A stretch of 64,000 bases of DNA from NCBI GenBank assembly GCA_028284445.1, contig JANQRS010000023.1, positions 62,001 to 126,000 of the forward strand, given 5' to 3'. Under the pieces are notes generated by a model that was not told the DNA's origin, did not search any database, and saw nothing but the letters and a program-made list of their open reading frames with translations. Below are positions 25,762-34,302 of this stretch, in pieces. The DNA is from Calditrichia bacterium. GTDB taxonomy: Bacteria; Calditrichota; Calditrichia; RBG-13-44-9; J075. Position 1 is the stretch's first letter. The number at the start of each line of letters is the position of its first letter. The translations under genes were made by a program, and so were the position numbers.

Positions 25762-26808
25762 TTGTCCCTGGATAGAAAAGACTTCATTAAAGGTATGGGA
25801 AGTGGACTCATTCTGGCTTTGGCAAATGCCACACCTGCCGAAGCCAGAGAACTGCAAGACCTCACGCCCATTAACGTAATTATCCCCCGCAGCTACCAAC
25901 CGCCATCCGGACAAGCATCAAAGCAGTATAGCGAGCGTCTTGTAAAAGCTACGGTTGGCTTCCTTAAAGACCACTACCCGAATAAAGTTCCGGTATGGAA
26001 TGAACCCTTTACAGCTATCGATTTTGACAAGCGGCTCAAAAATATCGTTTACTGGTTGATGGTTGGCGTAAATCGCCACAAGAACATCTATCCTGTTGAT
26101 CCGGTCTGGGCAATTGCCCAAATGATGAAGGAATCTTACTTCTACGAATTTGCCGTATCTACAGCACTCGCAGTTGGCATATGCCAGTTTATCCAACCCA
26201 CAGCCCTCTCGTACGATATGCTCTGTGCCGGGATCAGTCCAAATCATAAACACCCCCCCTATGTCCGGACAGAACTGGCCAATAAAGCTGCAGAATACTA
26301 TAGAATTCGCGATGATCGCCGCCGCTATCGCCGGCAAAACAAGCCCAAGCGACGCTTCTCGCTAACAGAGGCACTTGAAATTATCCAGAGCGGGAAGGTC
26401 GGCAAGCATCGCCAGGCGGCCGCAAAACATCTCGAATACTTGCGCCGGGTAGACGAATACGATACGGCGCGCAGCAAGGCACGGGACGATTTTCGTACCT
26501 ATCTGAGAGCAAATGTCGAAGGGAAGGATATCTTCAATCCCAAAGACCTCGCCTACATCGTCAACTTCGATGAACGCTTCACCTATAAGAAGCCAGTCCT
26601 CTCGATGGTTAAGATGCTCGCTGAGGGACTTCGAGCCCGTAATGGCAATATCCTGGCGGCAACCATTGCCTACAATGCTGGGCTAAACAGCACGCTTGGC
26701 GTGGGCCGTTATAAACGCTTTGGACGTATTCCTGCAATTGAGCAATCGACAACGTACCTCAGTCATATTCTTGTGAACCATTACGAGTTGCTGGAAAGAA
26801 TGGGGTAG
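25762..26808 (+). CDS. Lytic transglycosylase-like (SLT-fold) protein with TTG start
   Basis: The first in-frame start with a ribosome site (GGGAGAA, five bases away) is the TTG at 25762, giving 348 residues. The N-terminus DRKDFIKGMGSGLILAL resembles a Tat signal but with Arg-Lys instead of the usual Arg-Arg. An SLT-like domain includes AIAQMMKESYFYEF with the probable catalytic Glu, GICQFIQPTA, and the late AATIAYNAGLNST motif. The middle (about 180-260) is an Arg/Lys-rich helical insert not seen in standard enzymes. It probably cleaves peptidoglycan glycan strands. An alternative ATG at 25797 would remove most of the signal. Confidence 0.8.
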   Translation: MSLDRKDFIKGMGSGLILALANATPAEARELQDLTPINVIIPRSYQPPSGQASKQYSERLVKATVGFLKDHYPNKVPVWNEPFTAIDFDKRLKNIVYWLMVGVNRHKNIYPVDPVWAIAQMMKESYFYEFAVSTALAVGICQFIQPTALSYDMLCAGISPNHKHPPYVRTELANKAAEYYRIRDDRRRYRRQNKPKRRFSLTEALEIIQSGKVGKHRQAAAKHLEYLRRVDEYDTARSKARDDFRTYLRANVEGKDIFNPKDLAYIVNFDERFTYKKPVLSMVKMLAEGLRARNGNILAATIAYNAGLNSTLGVGRYKRFGRIPAIEQSTTYLSHILVNHYELLERMG

Positions 26809-26867
26809 CTGCAAACAGAAATCTTCGACCTTTAAGAAGTTCGTTTTTCAACTCTTGGTCACAAGGC

Positions 26868-27003
26868 CATGCTAATCACGCACTGCTATTGACGCGCCAC
26901 CAGGCATTTGCGCAATTGGATTTGGGAATCCTTCAAAAATTCAGAATAGATCGACAATTTTATATATCAAGGCTGACTCGCATCAGAGCGCTGGTGTTAG
27001 CAA
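26868..27003 (+). repeat. attC-like imperfect palindrome, copy A
   Basis: It begins with TGCTAATCACG (26870) and ends with GTGTTAGCA (26994-27002), so the termini are inverted copies with one mismatch. The 136-base unit is repeated at 27734-27862 in the same direction; the last 24 bases match at 22 positions and the first 30 at most positions. Size and complementary ends resemble integron attC sites, although GTTAGCA departs from GTTRRRY. No integrase is visible. Confidence 0.55.
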
Positions 27004-27021
27004 GAATTTGCTATAAAAATC

Positions 27022-27064
27022 TTGCCCTTTGCCTTACTTGAGTTTATATTTTGATGTATAAACT
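27022..27064 (+). promoter_or_regulatory. Toxin-antitoxin promoter and operator
   Basis: TTGCCC (27022-27027), 17 bases, and TATATT (27045-27050) form a promoter. An 8-bp perfect inverted repeat, AGTTTATA (27041-27048) and TATAAACT (27057-27064), covers the -10 and start site, as expected for autorepression by the antitoxin. The site lies wholly upstream of the ATG chosen at 27078. Confidence 0.68.
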
Positions 27065-27077
27065 TGACGAGGTGCAA

Positions 27078-27314
27078 ATGAAGGCTACGGCAAAAGATCT
27101 GCGTTTCTACTCTAAAGAATTGCTTGAAGCTGTTGCAAGGGGAGAAGAGGTGGTCATTACCTATCGTGGAAAACCATTGGCGAAGCTCGTTCCTTTAGCG
27201 AAGGCTGAAAACAGGGATGATAGAGGCATAGAGCTGTTCGGAATATGGCGCGACTACGAGGCTGCAACGGAAGTGGATGCATTCGTGCGAAATCTGCGAC
27301 AGAGGCGCTTTTGA
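27078..27314 (+). CDS. Phd/YefM-family antitoxin
   Basis: This 78-residue antitoxin opens with MKATAKDLRFYSKELLEAV and continues EEVVITYRGKPLAKLVPL, the classic Phd/YefM DNA-binding fold. The C-terminal part (GIELFGIWRDYEA..VDAFVRNLRQRRF) should wrap around the toxin. I chose the ATG at 27078 (GAGG ahead, family-typical N-terminus) over the earlier ATG at 27054, which falls inside the operator. TGA overlaps the toxin ATG (TGATG). It should neutralise the PIN toxin and repress its own promoter. Confidence 0.93.
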   Translation: MKATAKDLRFYSKELLEAVARGEEVVITYRGKPLAKLVPLAKAENRDDRGIELFGIWRDYEAATEVDAFVRNLRQRRF

Positions 27315-27691
27315 TGCTCGTAGATACAGATGTTTTGATTTGGTATATGCGAGGCAATCGAAAAGCTCGAATGGCTGTTGAAGGAGCCAATGGCTTTTCT
27401 ATGTCTGTTATCACCTATATGGAGTTAGTGCAAGGGATGAGGAATAAACTTGAGTTGACTGCTTTGAGAAAAGCTATTCGCGATTGGCCTGCCGAAATCA
27501 TTTACCTGAATGAAGAGATTTCGGCGAAGGCAATGTTTTATGTTGAGCAGCATTATTTGAGTGATTCAATTCAACTTGCCGACGCCCTAATTGGAGCTAC
27601 TGCTGTTGCAATTGGTCAGGAATTGCTGACAGCCAATGACAAGCACTACCGCCCTATGAAAGAAATCCAGATTAAGAAATTCAAGCCGTAA
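27314..27691 (+). CDS. VapC-type PIN-domain ribonuclease toxin
   Basis: The 125-residue protein starts at an ATG that shares a base with the antitoxin stop. PIN acidic residues are visible: Asp in LVDTDVLIW near residue 4-6, Glu in MELVQG, Asp in LADALIGATA and Asp in LTANDKHY. These bind Mg2+/Mn2+ for RNA cleavage, usually of tRNA or rRNA in VapC toxins. The Phd-type antitoxin paired with a PIN toxin is a common combination. The pair is the only gene content between the two attC-like repeats. Confidence 0.93.
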   Translation: MLVDTDVLIWYMRGNRKARMAVEGANGFSMSVITYMELVQGMRNKLELTALRKAIRDWPAEIIYLNEEISAKAMFYVEQHYLSDSIQLADALIGATAVAIGQELLTANDKHYRPMKEIQIKKFKP

Positions 27692-27733
27692 TTCCATGGC
27701 CCAAATTTACAATTCAAGCAGCTGATTTTCGCT

Positions 27734-27862
27734 CATGCTAACCACGTGCTGCTACTGACACACCACGCAGCATGCGGAGGATTGAATTCAAAATAGACTA
27801 AGACCGTTAGTAATATGAATTAAAGATAGATCCGGCGCGCATCAAAGCGCTGGTGTTGGCAA
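27734..27862 (+). repeat. attC-like imperfect palindrome, copy B
   Basis: It runs from CATGCTAACCACG to GTGTTGGCAA and is the downstream partner of the copy at 26868. Termini TGCTAAC and GTTGGCA are complementary except for one base. The middle is A/T-rich and diverged between copies, while the ends are conserved, as in recombination sites. The rest of the spacer up to 27968 shows nothing recognisable. Confidence 0.55.
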
Positions 27863-27968
27863 AACATGTAACCCATCCAATTGCACACAAAGATTGCCGA
27901 TCAATAGTAAATATCATCTTCTGGCATCTGAAGCCAGGCACGAGGACCGTTCCCCTCACCTCTCTCTC

Positions 27969-29297
27969 CTATTCGACCGAGAAGAGCTGCTTTTCCAGGA
28001 TTTCGAAAGCCTTTTCTAGAACCGAATCCTGCCCATCGTACAAATCTTGCTGTGTTAAGCTGGCCGGGACATCAGGCTGAAAGCCTTCACCTACAAAAGG
28101 GCTACCATTCGGTGCCAGAGATCGGCGGCTACACACAGCGCCAATACCACCTGTGGAAAGCCTGAAGACCAACGGCTGGCCGGTTGAGCCTGCCGTCGGT
28201 TCTCCTACCAGGATAGTCATGGGGCGGTTTTTGATAACCGAGAGAAAACCGCCTTCGGTTGCGCTGTGGGTCTGCTCGCCGATCAGCACCACAAGCCACC
28301 CGGTGAAGCGGCTACCCGTGGCCGGTGTAATAGGACCGCCCGATGTTCTTATGTCTTCCTGTTTGTATTTTATTGCACGCCGATCGGCCCGATACGCGGT
28401 AACTTCATAGACCGGCCCGGGCAATGGCTGGTCGATGAGGCGGCTAATAAGATCGAAGGAAATCAGGTCGGAACCGCCGCCATTATACCTCAAGTCGATC
28501 ACAAGTCCTCTCAAGTCGCCCGCCTTCTCCAGGTATTCGGCAAACGCATCATTGACTGGCGCTCGCATAACATTCGCCCGGAAATATCCAATGCCCTTTT
28601 GCGCTTCGCGAGTCGAAAACGGCTGCGGTGGGGTCAGGTTCGTGTCGCCGAAATACTTCTCGGAGCGCTTCAGGTGCAGCGTGCGGGTATGACCGCCGGG
28701 CTCCTTCACGACAAGCTGCACCACGCTGTTACGCGGCCCGGTTAATATTCTGAAATAGGCAAGACGGTCGCGAGCCTGTTCGGTCGATGCGCACATCAGT
28801 TCACGCCAATAGGCGATCTGCTCGGCGACCGGCTTACCGTCTACCTGAAGGATTTCAAGGCCCGGCCGAACGCCATGACGTGAGAGCTCGTCTGTGTCAT
28901 GCAGACAACGGAATATAACGGCACGCCCTTCAATTTTACGGATCTCTAATGGTGGATATCCGAGCACCTCGTTAAAGGAACGCGGCCAGAATACGCCCGA
29001 ATGACCATCGCGGAGATGTGCTCCGAAACGCATGAGCTCAAGGTAGTATGCGTAATCATTCTCCGCTGCCAATACCCGAGGAATGAAATGTTGGAACAGC
29101 GAATCCCAGTCTGCAGCGATTGTGTTGTAGTAAGCGAAACTGAACCTTCCTTCACTCCAAACTTTTGCGAGATCCAGCAGGCGCTGTTCCGCAGTGAATG
29201 TGGATCGCTCGAGGACATGATGGACGGTTGACGATTGCTGGACACCGGCAAGGTCAACCGATAAGAAAAGCAGAATACCCGCGAGAAAGGTCTTCAT
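27969..29297 (-). CDS. S41-family serine peptidase
   Basis: A signal peptide (LAGILLFLSVDLAGVQQ) leads a 442-residue exported protein. The helical N-terminal region contains DGHSG (about residue 98), followed by a PDZ-like domain (RPGLEILQVDGKP), and the S41 core with VIDLRYNGGGSD, LIGEQTHSATEGG (nucleophile Ser) and VGEPTAGSTGQP. The usual catalytic Lys of C-terminal processing proteases is absent from the last motif; a Ser-His-Glu arrangement as in tricorn-like members, with the DGHS histidine, is more likely. It is followed on the same strand by nothing, and 15 bases upstream lies a HELVH protein gene, probably co-transcribed. Confidence 0.9.
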   Translation of the reverse strand: MKTFLAGILLFLSVDLAGVQQSSTVHHVLERSTFTAEQRLLDLAKVWSEGRFSFAYYNTIAADWDSLFQHFIPRVLAAENDYAYYLELMRFGAHLRDGHSGVFWPRSFNEVLGYPPLEIRKIEGRAVIFRCLHDTDELSRHGVRPGLEILQVDGKPVAEQIAYWRELMCASTEQARDRLAYFRILTGPRNSVVQLVVKEPGGHTRTLHLKRSEKYFGDTNLTPPQPFSTREAQKGIGYFRANVMRAPVNDAFAEYLEKAGDLRGLVIDLRYNGGGSDLISFDLISRLIDQPLPGPVYEVTAYRADRRAIKYKQEDIRTSGGPITPATGSRFTGWLVVLIGEQTHSATEGGFLSVIKNRPMTILVGEPTAGSTGQPLVFRLSTGGIGAVCSRRSLAPNGSPFVGEGFQPDVPASLTQQDLYDGQDSVLEKAFEILEKQLFSVE

Positions 29298-29312
29298 ATT
29301 AAACCCCTTGAT

Positions 29313-30266
29313 CTATTGCTCAATAAATTTTTTGTCATATCCGCTCTTTTCGAGAAATAGATCGTAGTCGGTGGTCGATAAAATTTCTTTGACCGCTATT
29401 TCCAGATCCATCGCTGATTTATAGTATGACTCGGTAATCAATGCCCCAAACACATAGGCAAGGTCTCGCGGCTGTTCGGGATTTGCTGGTGCTGTCCACA
29501 TCCACTGGCCAGTCTCTTTACCATGCATTTCATTTTTAAATTCCTGCCATAATCGCCGCTCATGTGCTCTCGCATAAAAATAGGCCTGCTGCTGGGTGTA
29601 CTGTCCGGTAATAAGTTCGCAAAAGAATTCCGCAATGCCTTCGCGAATAGTGATAGCGAGAAGGCTCTTTTCGTCACGATAAATGGCAAGATATTTTTCC
29701 AGCGATCCAATAGCGTGCAATTGATTTAGGTGAACCAATTCATGTATGATGTGCGACTTTAAACCCGGGTCGACAATTTTTTTGGCTTCCTTTTCGATGG
29801 TGATCAATTGGCCTTCCGTAGAGCCAGAGCCGATTCCTCTACGAATATCAACCAGGTAGTAAGTAGGTGGAAAGACCGCCCCGGGTATAAATTGCCTGAA
29901 TTTGCCAAAGTATTGCCGAATCGAATCTTCCTGTGATTTGATCCACTGCATCTTCGTTTGAACAGCGTGATAATCGAGTGGATATTTCACAATGGCCTTG
30001 CTCAAACGCTCAGCGGTAAAAGGATATTTCTCAAGGAATATCTTCAGACCCGGGGTACCCCGGTCAATATAGTGCTTCTGTAGAATAGCAGCGCTGTCAG
30101 ACCCGGGCTTAAGGCGCTCCAGCGCCTCGACGAAATTTTCAAGATCCTGGTAAACCAACTTTGCCGCTGCCGGATCTTTCGGGCTATCAACTATTTGCGC
30201 AGAAAGTAGTCCACAAAAGAACATCATACCGATGATAACTTGAATGCCGAAGATACGGATCTTCAT
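29313..30266 (-). CDS. Exported HExxH protein, predicted Zn-dependent protease (DUF2268-like)
   Basis: From the ATG at 30266 (GAGGAGG seven bases before; an in-frame GTG at 30272 is too close to it) the protein has 317 residues. It has a signal peptide (QVIIGMMFFCGLLSAQ), a helical N-terminal half, and the motif HIIHELVHLNQ followed about 30 residues later by REGIAEFFCELITG, giving two histidines and a downstream glutamate as in gluzincin-type metallopeptidases. The family assignment is tentative. It shares the divergent control region at 30395-30437 with padR and precedes the S41 peptidase gene. Confidence 0.7.
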   Translation of the reverse strand: MKIRIFGIQVIIGMMFFCGLLSAQIVDSPKDPAAAKLVYQDLENFVEALERLKPGSDSAAILQKHYIDRGTPGLKIFLEKYPFTAERLSKAIVKYPLDYHAVQTKMQWIKSQEDSIRQYFGKFRQFIPGAVFPPTYYLVDIRRGIGSGSTEGQLITIEKEAKKIVDPGLKSHIIHELVHLNQLHAIGSLEKYLAIYRDEKSLLAITIREGIAEFFCELITGQYTQQQAYFYARAHERRLWQEFKNEMHGKETGQWMWTAPANPEQPRDLAYVFGALITESYYKSAMDLEIAVKEILSTTDYDLFLEKSGYDKKFIEQ

Positions 30267-30394
30267 TACCACACCTCCTCAGAATTGTGACCGATCGATT
30301 TTCAAATGTTAGACAAGGTCTCAGAAGAGAAAGTTGGCAGCAAAGAAAAATGTAGGGGAAGAAGCGTGGGATACTGTTTTGCAAGTACACGGTT

Positions 30395-30437
30395 TTGAAA
30401 CAAATAGAAATACACCGCGTATAGTTATTTGTTTCAA
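30395..30437. promoter_or_regulatory. Divergent promoters within a 12-bp inverted repeat (probable PadR operator)
   Basis: TTGAAACAAATA (30395-30406) and TATTTGTTTCAA (30426-30437) are perfect inverted copies with a 19-base centre, about three helical turns apart. Each arm starts with a TTGAAA -35. Rightward, TATAGT (30420-30425) lies 19 bases on; leftward, TGTATT lies 17 bases on. A regulator bound here would control both padR and the HELVH-protein gene. Confidence 0.65.
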
Positions 30438-30457
30438 TTTATAGGGATCGAAATACC

Positions 30458-30784
30458 ATGCGCCTACTAACACGAACTGAAGAATTTGTCTTATTGGCCG
30501 TTTGGCGGTTACAGGGAGAAGCATACTCTATTCCGCTCCGCCAAACATTGAGCGAGTTGACAGACCGGAATTGGTCACTTGGGGCTGTATATATGCCATT
30601 GGAGCGACTCGTAAAGAAAGGAATGCTCGCTTCGTACCTCTCCGACTCGACACCGGAGCGAGGCGGACGCCACAAGCGGATCTATCATCTGACGGAGGCG
30701 GGCAAACGTGCCCTGATCGAAACACGCGAACTGGAGCGCAAAATGTGGTCCGGTATCCCCAAATTGGTATTGGACGATGCATGA
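30458..30784 (+). CDS. PadR-family transcriptional regulator
   Basis: The 108-residue winged-helix protein shows the PadR pattern: TRTEEFVLLAVWRLQGEAYS, then SLGAVYMPLERLVKKGML as the recognition part, and the wing TPERGGRHKRIYHLTEAG. It lacks the long C-terminal helical domain, so it belongs to the short subfamily. Its stop overlaps the permease start by eight bases, a pairing known in many Acidobacteria and FCB genomes in which PadR represses the permease. Its likely operator is the inverted repeat just upstream. Confidence 0.93.
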   Translation: MRLLTRTEEFVLLAVWRLQGEAYSIPLRQTLSELTDRNWSLGAVYMPLERLVKKGMLASYLSDSTPERGGRHKRIYHLTEAGKRALIETRELERKMWSGIPKLVLDDA

Positions 30785-33371
30785 ACAATATCATAAGCCG
30801 CCTCAGTGGGCCTCATGGCTGCTCAATCGCCTGTTGCCCGACGGACAGTGGCAGACTCCGCTGGGTGACTTCGAGGAATATTATAACCACCTGGCCTGCG
30901 CTCATGGGCCAGCGCGAGCAAAGCTTTGGTATTGGACTCAAGTGTTCGGTTTAATCCCTCGTCGAATAGGAAATGATTTATATTGGAGGATTGTCATGCT
31001 GCGCAACTATCTGAAGATCACTTTTCGTAATCTGGTCCGCTTCAAAGCTTACGCCACCATCAACCTTACAGGACTTACACTTGGCATAGCCTGTTTTCTT
31101 CTCATCTACCTCTATGTTCAGGACGAGCGAAGCTACGATCGCTTCCATGAAAAGGCCAACCGCATTTACAGGCTTGTGGTCGACTGGGAGAAACCGGAAC
31201 AAACCTTTGCCAATGCACTAACTTCCGCTCCAATGGGGCTACAGCTTCAGGCCGACTTCCCGGCTGTTGAGGCCATTGTTCGTTTTCTGCCTCAACAACC
31301 AGATATACTAATTCGGTTCGGAGACCGGCGCTATTTTGAGGGTGGTGGCTTTTATGTTGATTCAACTATTTTCGAAGTGTTTTCCTTCCCGTTGATTCGG
31401 GGCGATTCTGAAACGGCTCTGGCTGAACCCAATACCGTTGTCTTAACAGAAACGATGGCGCGAAAATATTTTGGCGAAGCAGATCCTGTTGGTCAGCTGC
31501 TTCGCGTGGATAATACAAGCGAGTATAAGGTGACAGGCATTGTCGCAGATGTACCGCAGAATGCGCATTTCCGATTCGACTTTCTCATATCGTTTGCGAC
31601 CTTGCGAGGTGGTTGGCTTGAGAACTGGTTTGCAAATCCCTTCTATACCTATGTGCTGCTACAAGATGGTGTTGCCGCGTCGTCATTGGAGGCACAATTG
31701 CCTGATCTGGTAACAACACACGTCGGAAATCGGCTGGAGCGGGCAAATCTATCATGGCAACTACGGCTCCAACCGATGTTGGACATTCATTTACACCCTC
31801 TGGTCAATGAAATCGGAGACGGGAAGGGCATCCAGCACTTGTACATCCTCTCGGCAGTTGCTTTGTTCATCTTGTTGCTGGCGTGCGTCAACTTTATAAA
31901 TCTCGCTACAGCCAGCACCTCGACACGTGCTAAGGAGGTCGGTATGCGTAAAGTCGTTGGCGCCCACCGAGGTCAACTTTTCGCGCAGTTTTTGGGCGAA
32001 TCGACGTTGCTGATAATCGGGGCCATGGGGCTGGCCATTTCTTTGGTCTACGGCCTGCTACCGGCGTTTAGCGACCTTGTCGGGCGAGAGATTGTTCTAA
32101 ATTGGACTGGAAATTTAGTCTTGGGATTAATCACTCTTGTTGCTCTGGTAAGCCTGCTGGCCGGAGGATATCCCGCAGTCTATCTTTCAGGCTTGCGACC
32201 ACTACGTATTTTGAAAGGGGTGTTTGGTCGGCATAAGCCGGGGCGAGCACGCGCTCGAGGTGCGCTTGTGGTATTCCAATTTGCCATTTCGGTAATTCTG
32301 ATCATCGCAACGATCACAGTGTATAAGCAACTGAACTATATGAAGTCCAAAAAGCTGGGATTGACGCCCGAACAGGTAGCGGTCATTCCCGTTCAGGACT
32401 CGCAACTTGAGCAGGCCTCGGCGCTCAAGCGGCAAATGGGTCTCATGCCTGGTGTACAGCAGGTTGCCTATGCCAGTCGCAAGCCGGGTACAGGAGCGTT
32501 CGGCACCAGCGTGCAGCGCGAAAGCGCTCAGTCCGACGCGCTGCTTTCAATGAAATATCTCTTTGTAGATTATGATTTTATCGAAGTTCTGGATATTGAA
32601 TTGGCAGCAGGGCGTTTTTTCTCTCCTGACTTTGCCACTGACGCGGAGGCGGCATTTGTGCTCAATGAGAAAGCCGTCCAGGATCTGGGATGGCAGACTG
32701 CAGAGCAATCGCTTGGACAGCGCATTATCTGGAGAGGAATATCCGGTGAGATTGTAGGTGTCGTGCGAAATTTTCATTTTCAACCGCTGAGCCTCTTCAT
32801 GCAACCGTTGGTGTTGCGCCTGGCTCCTGATGGCTCAAACTACATGATAGTTAAAGTGAATTCAACGACGATCGGTAGGACGCTGGAAGAAATGGAGCAC
32901 GCCTGGAATGAGCTGGCTCCCGATTGGCCGTTTAGATATTCATTTCTCGATGATGATTTCCAGAATCTGTACCAGAACGAGGAACAATTCGGAAAGATCT
33001 TTAGTGTATTTACATTTCTGGCACTTTTTATTGCCTGTCTGGGTTTGTTCGGACTTGCTACATTTGCTGTCGAGCGACGCACAAAAGAGATGGGCATCAG
33101 AAAGGTACTCGGTGCGTCTATTGGCAACATTATTATGCTACTCTCCAAAGACTTTGCCTGGCTGGTTTGCCTTGCCAATCTAATCGCCTGGCCTATCGCA
33201 TATCTTGCCCTGGATGCATGGTTGCAAAATTATGCCTTCCGGACTGAGGTCGCCTGGTGGGTTTTCGGGGTGGCTGCCGGAGCGGCCTTACTCATCGCCT
33301 GTTTCGCTATCAGCACCCAGGCGTTTCGGGGATCACGAACCAATCCGGTTGAGGCTTTTCGGTACGAGTAG
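30777..33371 (+). CDS. FtsX/MacB-type ABC transporter permease with permease-prefix domain
   Basis: This 864-residue protein has a prefix domain of about 75 residues (PPQWASWLLNRLLPDGQW, GDFEEYY), a first helix (TINLTGLTLGIACFLLIYLY), a MacB-like periplasmic domain, three helices of FtsX domain 1 (about 355-480), a linking helix, a second periplasmic domain and FtsX domain 2 (about 745-850, with ERRTKEMGIRKVLGAS). EVGMRKVVGAHRGQL is the matching coupling motif in domain 1. It works with an ATPase encoded elsewhere; macrolide, lipoprotein or peptide export is typical. The start overlaps padR. Confidence 0.92.
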   Translation: MHEQYHKPPQWASWLLNRLLPDGQWQTPLGDFEEYYNHLACAHGPARAKLWYWTQVFGLIPRRIGNDLYWRIVMLRNYLKITFRNLVRFKAYATINLTGLTLGIACFLLIYLYVQDERSYDRFHEKANRIYRLVVDWEKPEQTFANALTSAPMGLQLQADFPAVEAIVRFLPQQPDILIRFGDRRYFEGGGFYVDSTIFEVFSFPLIRGDSETALAEPNTVVLTETMARKYFGEADPVGQLLRVDNTSEYKVTGIVADVPQNAHFRFDFLISFATLRGGWLENWFANPFYTYVLLQDGVAASSLEAQLPDLVTTHVGNRLERANLSWQLRLQPMLDIHLHPLVNEIGDGKGIQHLYILSAVALFILLLACVNFINLATASTSTRAKEVGMRKVVGAHRGQLFAQFLGESTLLIIGAMGLAISLVYGLLPAFSDLVGREIVLNWTGNLVLGLITLVALVSLLAGGYPAVYLSGLRPLRILKGVFGRHKPGRARARGALVVFQFAISVILIIATITVYKQLNYMKSKKLGLTPEQVAVIPVQDSQLEQASALKRQMGLMPGVQQVAYASRKPGTGAFGTSVQRESAQSDALLSMKYLFVDYDFIEVLDIELAAGRFFSPDFATDAEAAFVLNEKAVQDLGWQTAEQSLGQRIIWRGISGEIVGVVRNFHFQPLSLFMQPLVLRLAPDGSNYMIVKVNSTTIGRTLEEMEHAWNELAPDWPFRYSFLDDDFQNLYQNEEQFGKIFSVFTFLALFIACLGLFGLATFAVERRTKEMGIRKVLGASIGNIIMLLSKDFAWLVCLANLIAWPIAYLALDAWLQNYAFRTEVAWWVFGVAAGAALLIACFAISTQAFRGSRTNPVEAFRYE

Positions 33372-33502
33372 TCCGTGCAAATTCTCATTCTCGGGTTTGA
33401 GACGGGGTAAATAGTTCGGGAGTAACAGTGCTATCGCGTTCGGAAAATAGAAAATGCCATTCAACACTGAAGTAATGGTTTCTCTACAATGAGGAATTGA
33501 AA

Positions 33503-33979
33503 ATGGGAATGCTTGCCAGAATCAAAAAAAAATTGCTTGGTGGATGGACTGGAATTAAGATAAAGGATCCTGTCTTGGGTGAGCTTTATTTTTATGATTT
33601 TGAGGACCCGAAGCGTAATTATTGGGAAGGAGCAGGCACGTATGTGAATGCTCACTTAACTGTTGGTCTTGCGGTTCACGCGGATTTCAATGGCCCTTCT
33701 GAGCAGCATCGCCAATTCTTTTTGAACCTCGTCTCGGATCTTGACCATCTATTTCGACGATGTCAGAAGAAACTCGTTCCAGAGTGGGAAGCCTGGTGCG
33801 ACGCAACTTTTCCGACGGTTTGGCAAAGTGAATTCACACTGGTGCACATTATGATACCGACTAATGGCGACTCCCAAAATGCCTGGGAAGTTACTTTCGA
33901 GGCAAAGTCTGAACTTAATCATTTGTTTTCTGTATATTTTCAGGACAATGAAGCTATATATGTGACGGTTGATGGGTAA
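33503..33979 (+). CDS. Hypothetical protein, possibly DUF6985/immunity-like
   Basis: This 158-residue protein starts at the ATG at 33503 with GAGGAA before it. An in-frame TTG two codons upstream is less likely. The opening IKDPVLGELYFYD and the following W-containing strand resemble the start of DUF2004/DUF6985-type proteins, which often act as toxin immunity proteins, but similarity is by eye only. No signal peptide is visible. A+T content is higher than in neighbouring core genes, and with the next small gene it looks like an acquired pair. Confidence 0.5.
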   Translation: MGMLARIKKKLLGGWTGIKIKDPVLGELYFYDFEDPKRNYWEGAGTYVNAHLTVGLAVHADFNGPSEQHRQFFLNLVSDLDHLFRRCQKKLVPEWEAWCDATFPTVWQSEFTLVHIMIPTNGDSQNAWEVTFEAKSELNHLFSVYFQDNEAIYVTVDG

Positions 33980-34050
33980 TAGAGCTATCCATTACTTCAA
34001 CGAAGTATGTAAAGCGATTTCTGCCAATTCTACCCAAATAGAAGGATTAA

Positions 34051-34302
34051 ATGATAAGAATACAGAAAGCGGTGCGTTTGTCCCAAATTGCTAACTTGAA
34101 AGGTAGTAAGAAATTGGTGCTTGAGCCATTGGCATATCCGGTAGGAGCTTTACAAACGATGAAAAACATTTTCGAATATTTTAGAAGAGCTTTTAACCTA
34201 ATATATAATATCTTGTCAGTGTTTGACTTTATGGCTTTGGTGTTTATTATTGTAACAATAATAGTCGGGGTGTATTTCTTTTTGATGCAACTGGTACTAT
34301 AA
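34051..34302 (+). CDS. Small hypothetical membrane protein
   Basis: The 83-residue frame starts at an ATG with AGAAGGA five bases before it. The C-terminal third is one strong membrane helix (FMALVFIIVTIIVGVYFFLM); the N-terminal part is basic. I recognise no family. A shorter protein from the ATG at 34159 would keep only the amphipathic helix and membrane segment. It is A/T-rich. Confidence 0.45.
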   Translation: MIRIQKAVRLSQIANLKGSKKLVLEPLAYPVGALQTMKNIFEYFRRAFNLIYNILSVFDFMALVFIIVTIIVGVYFFLMQLVL

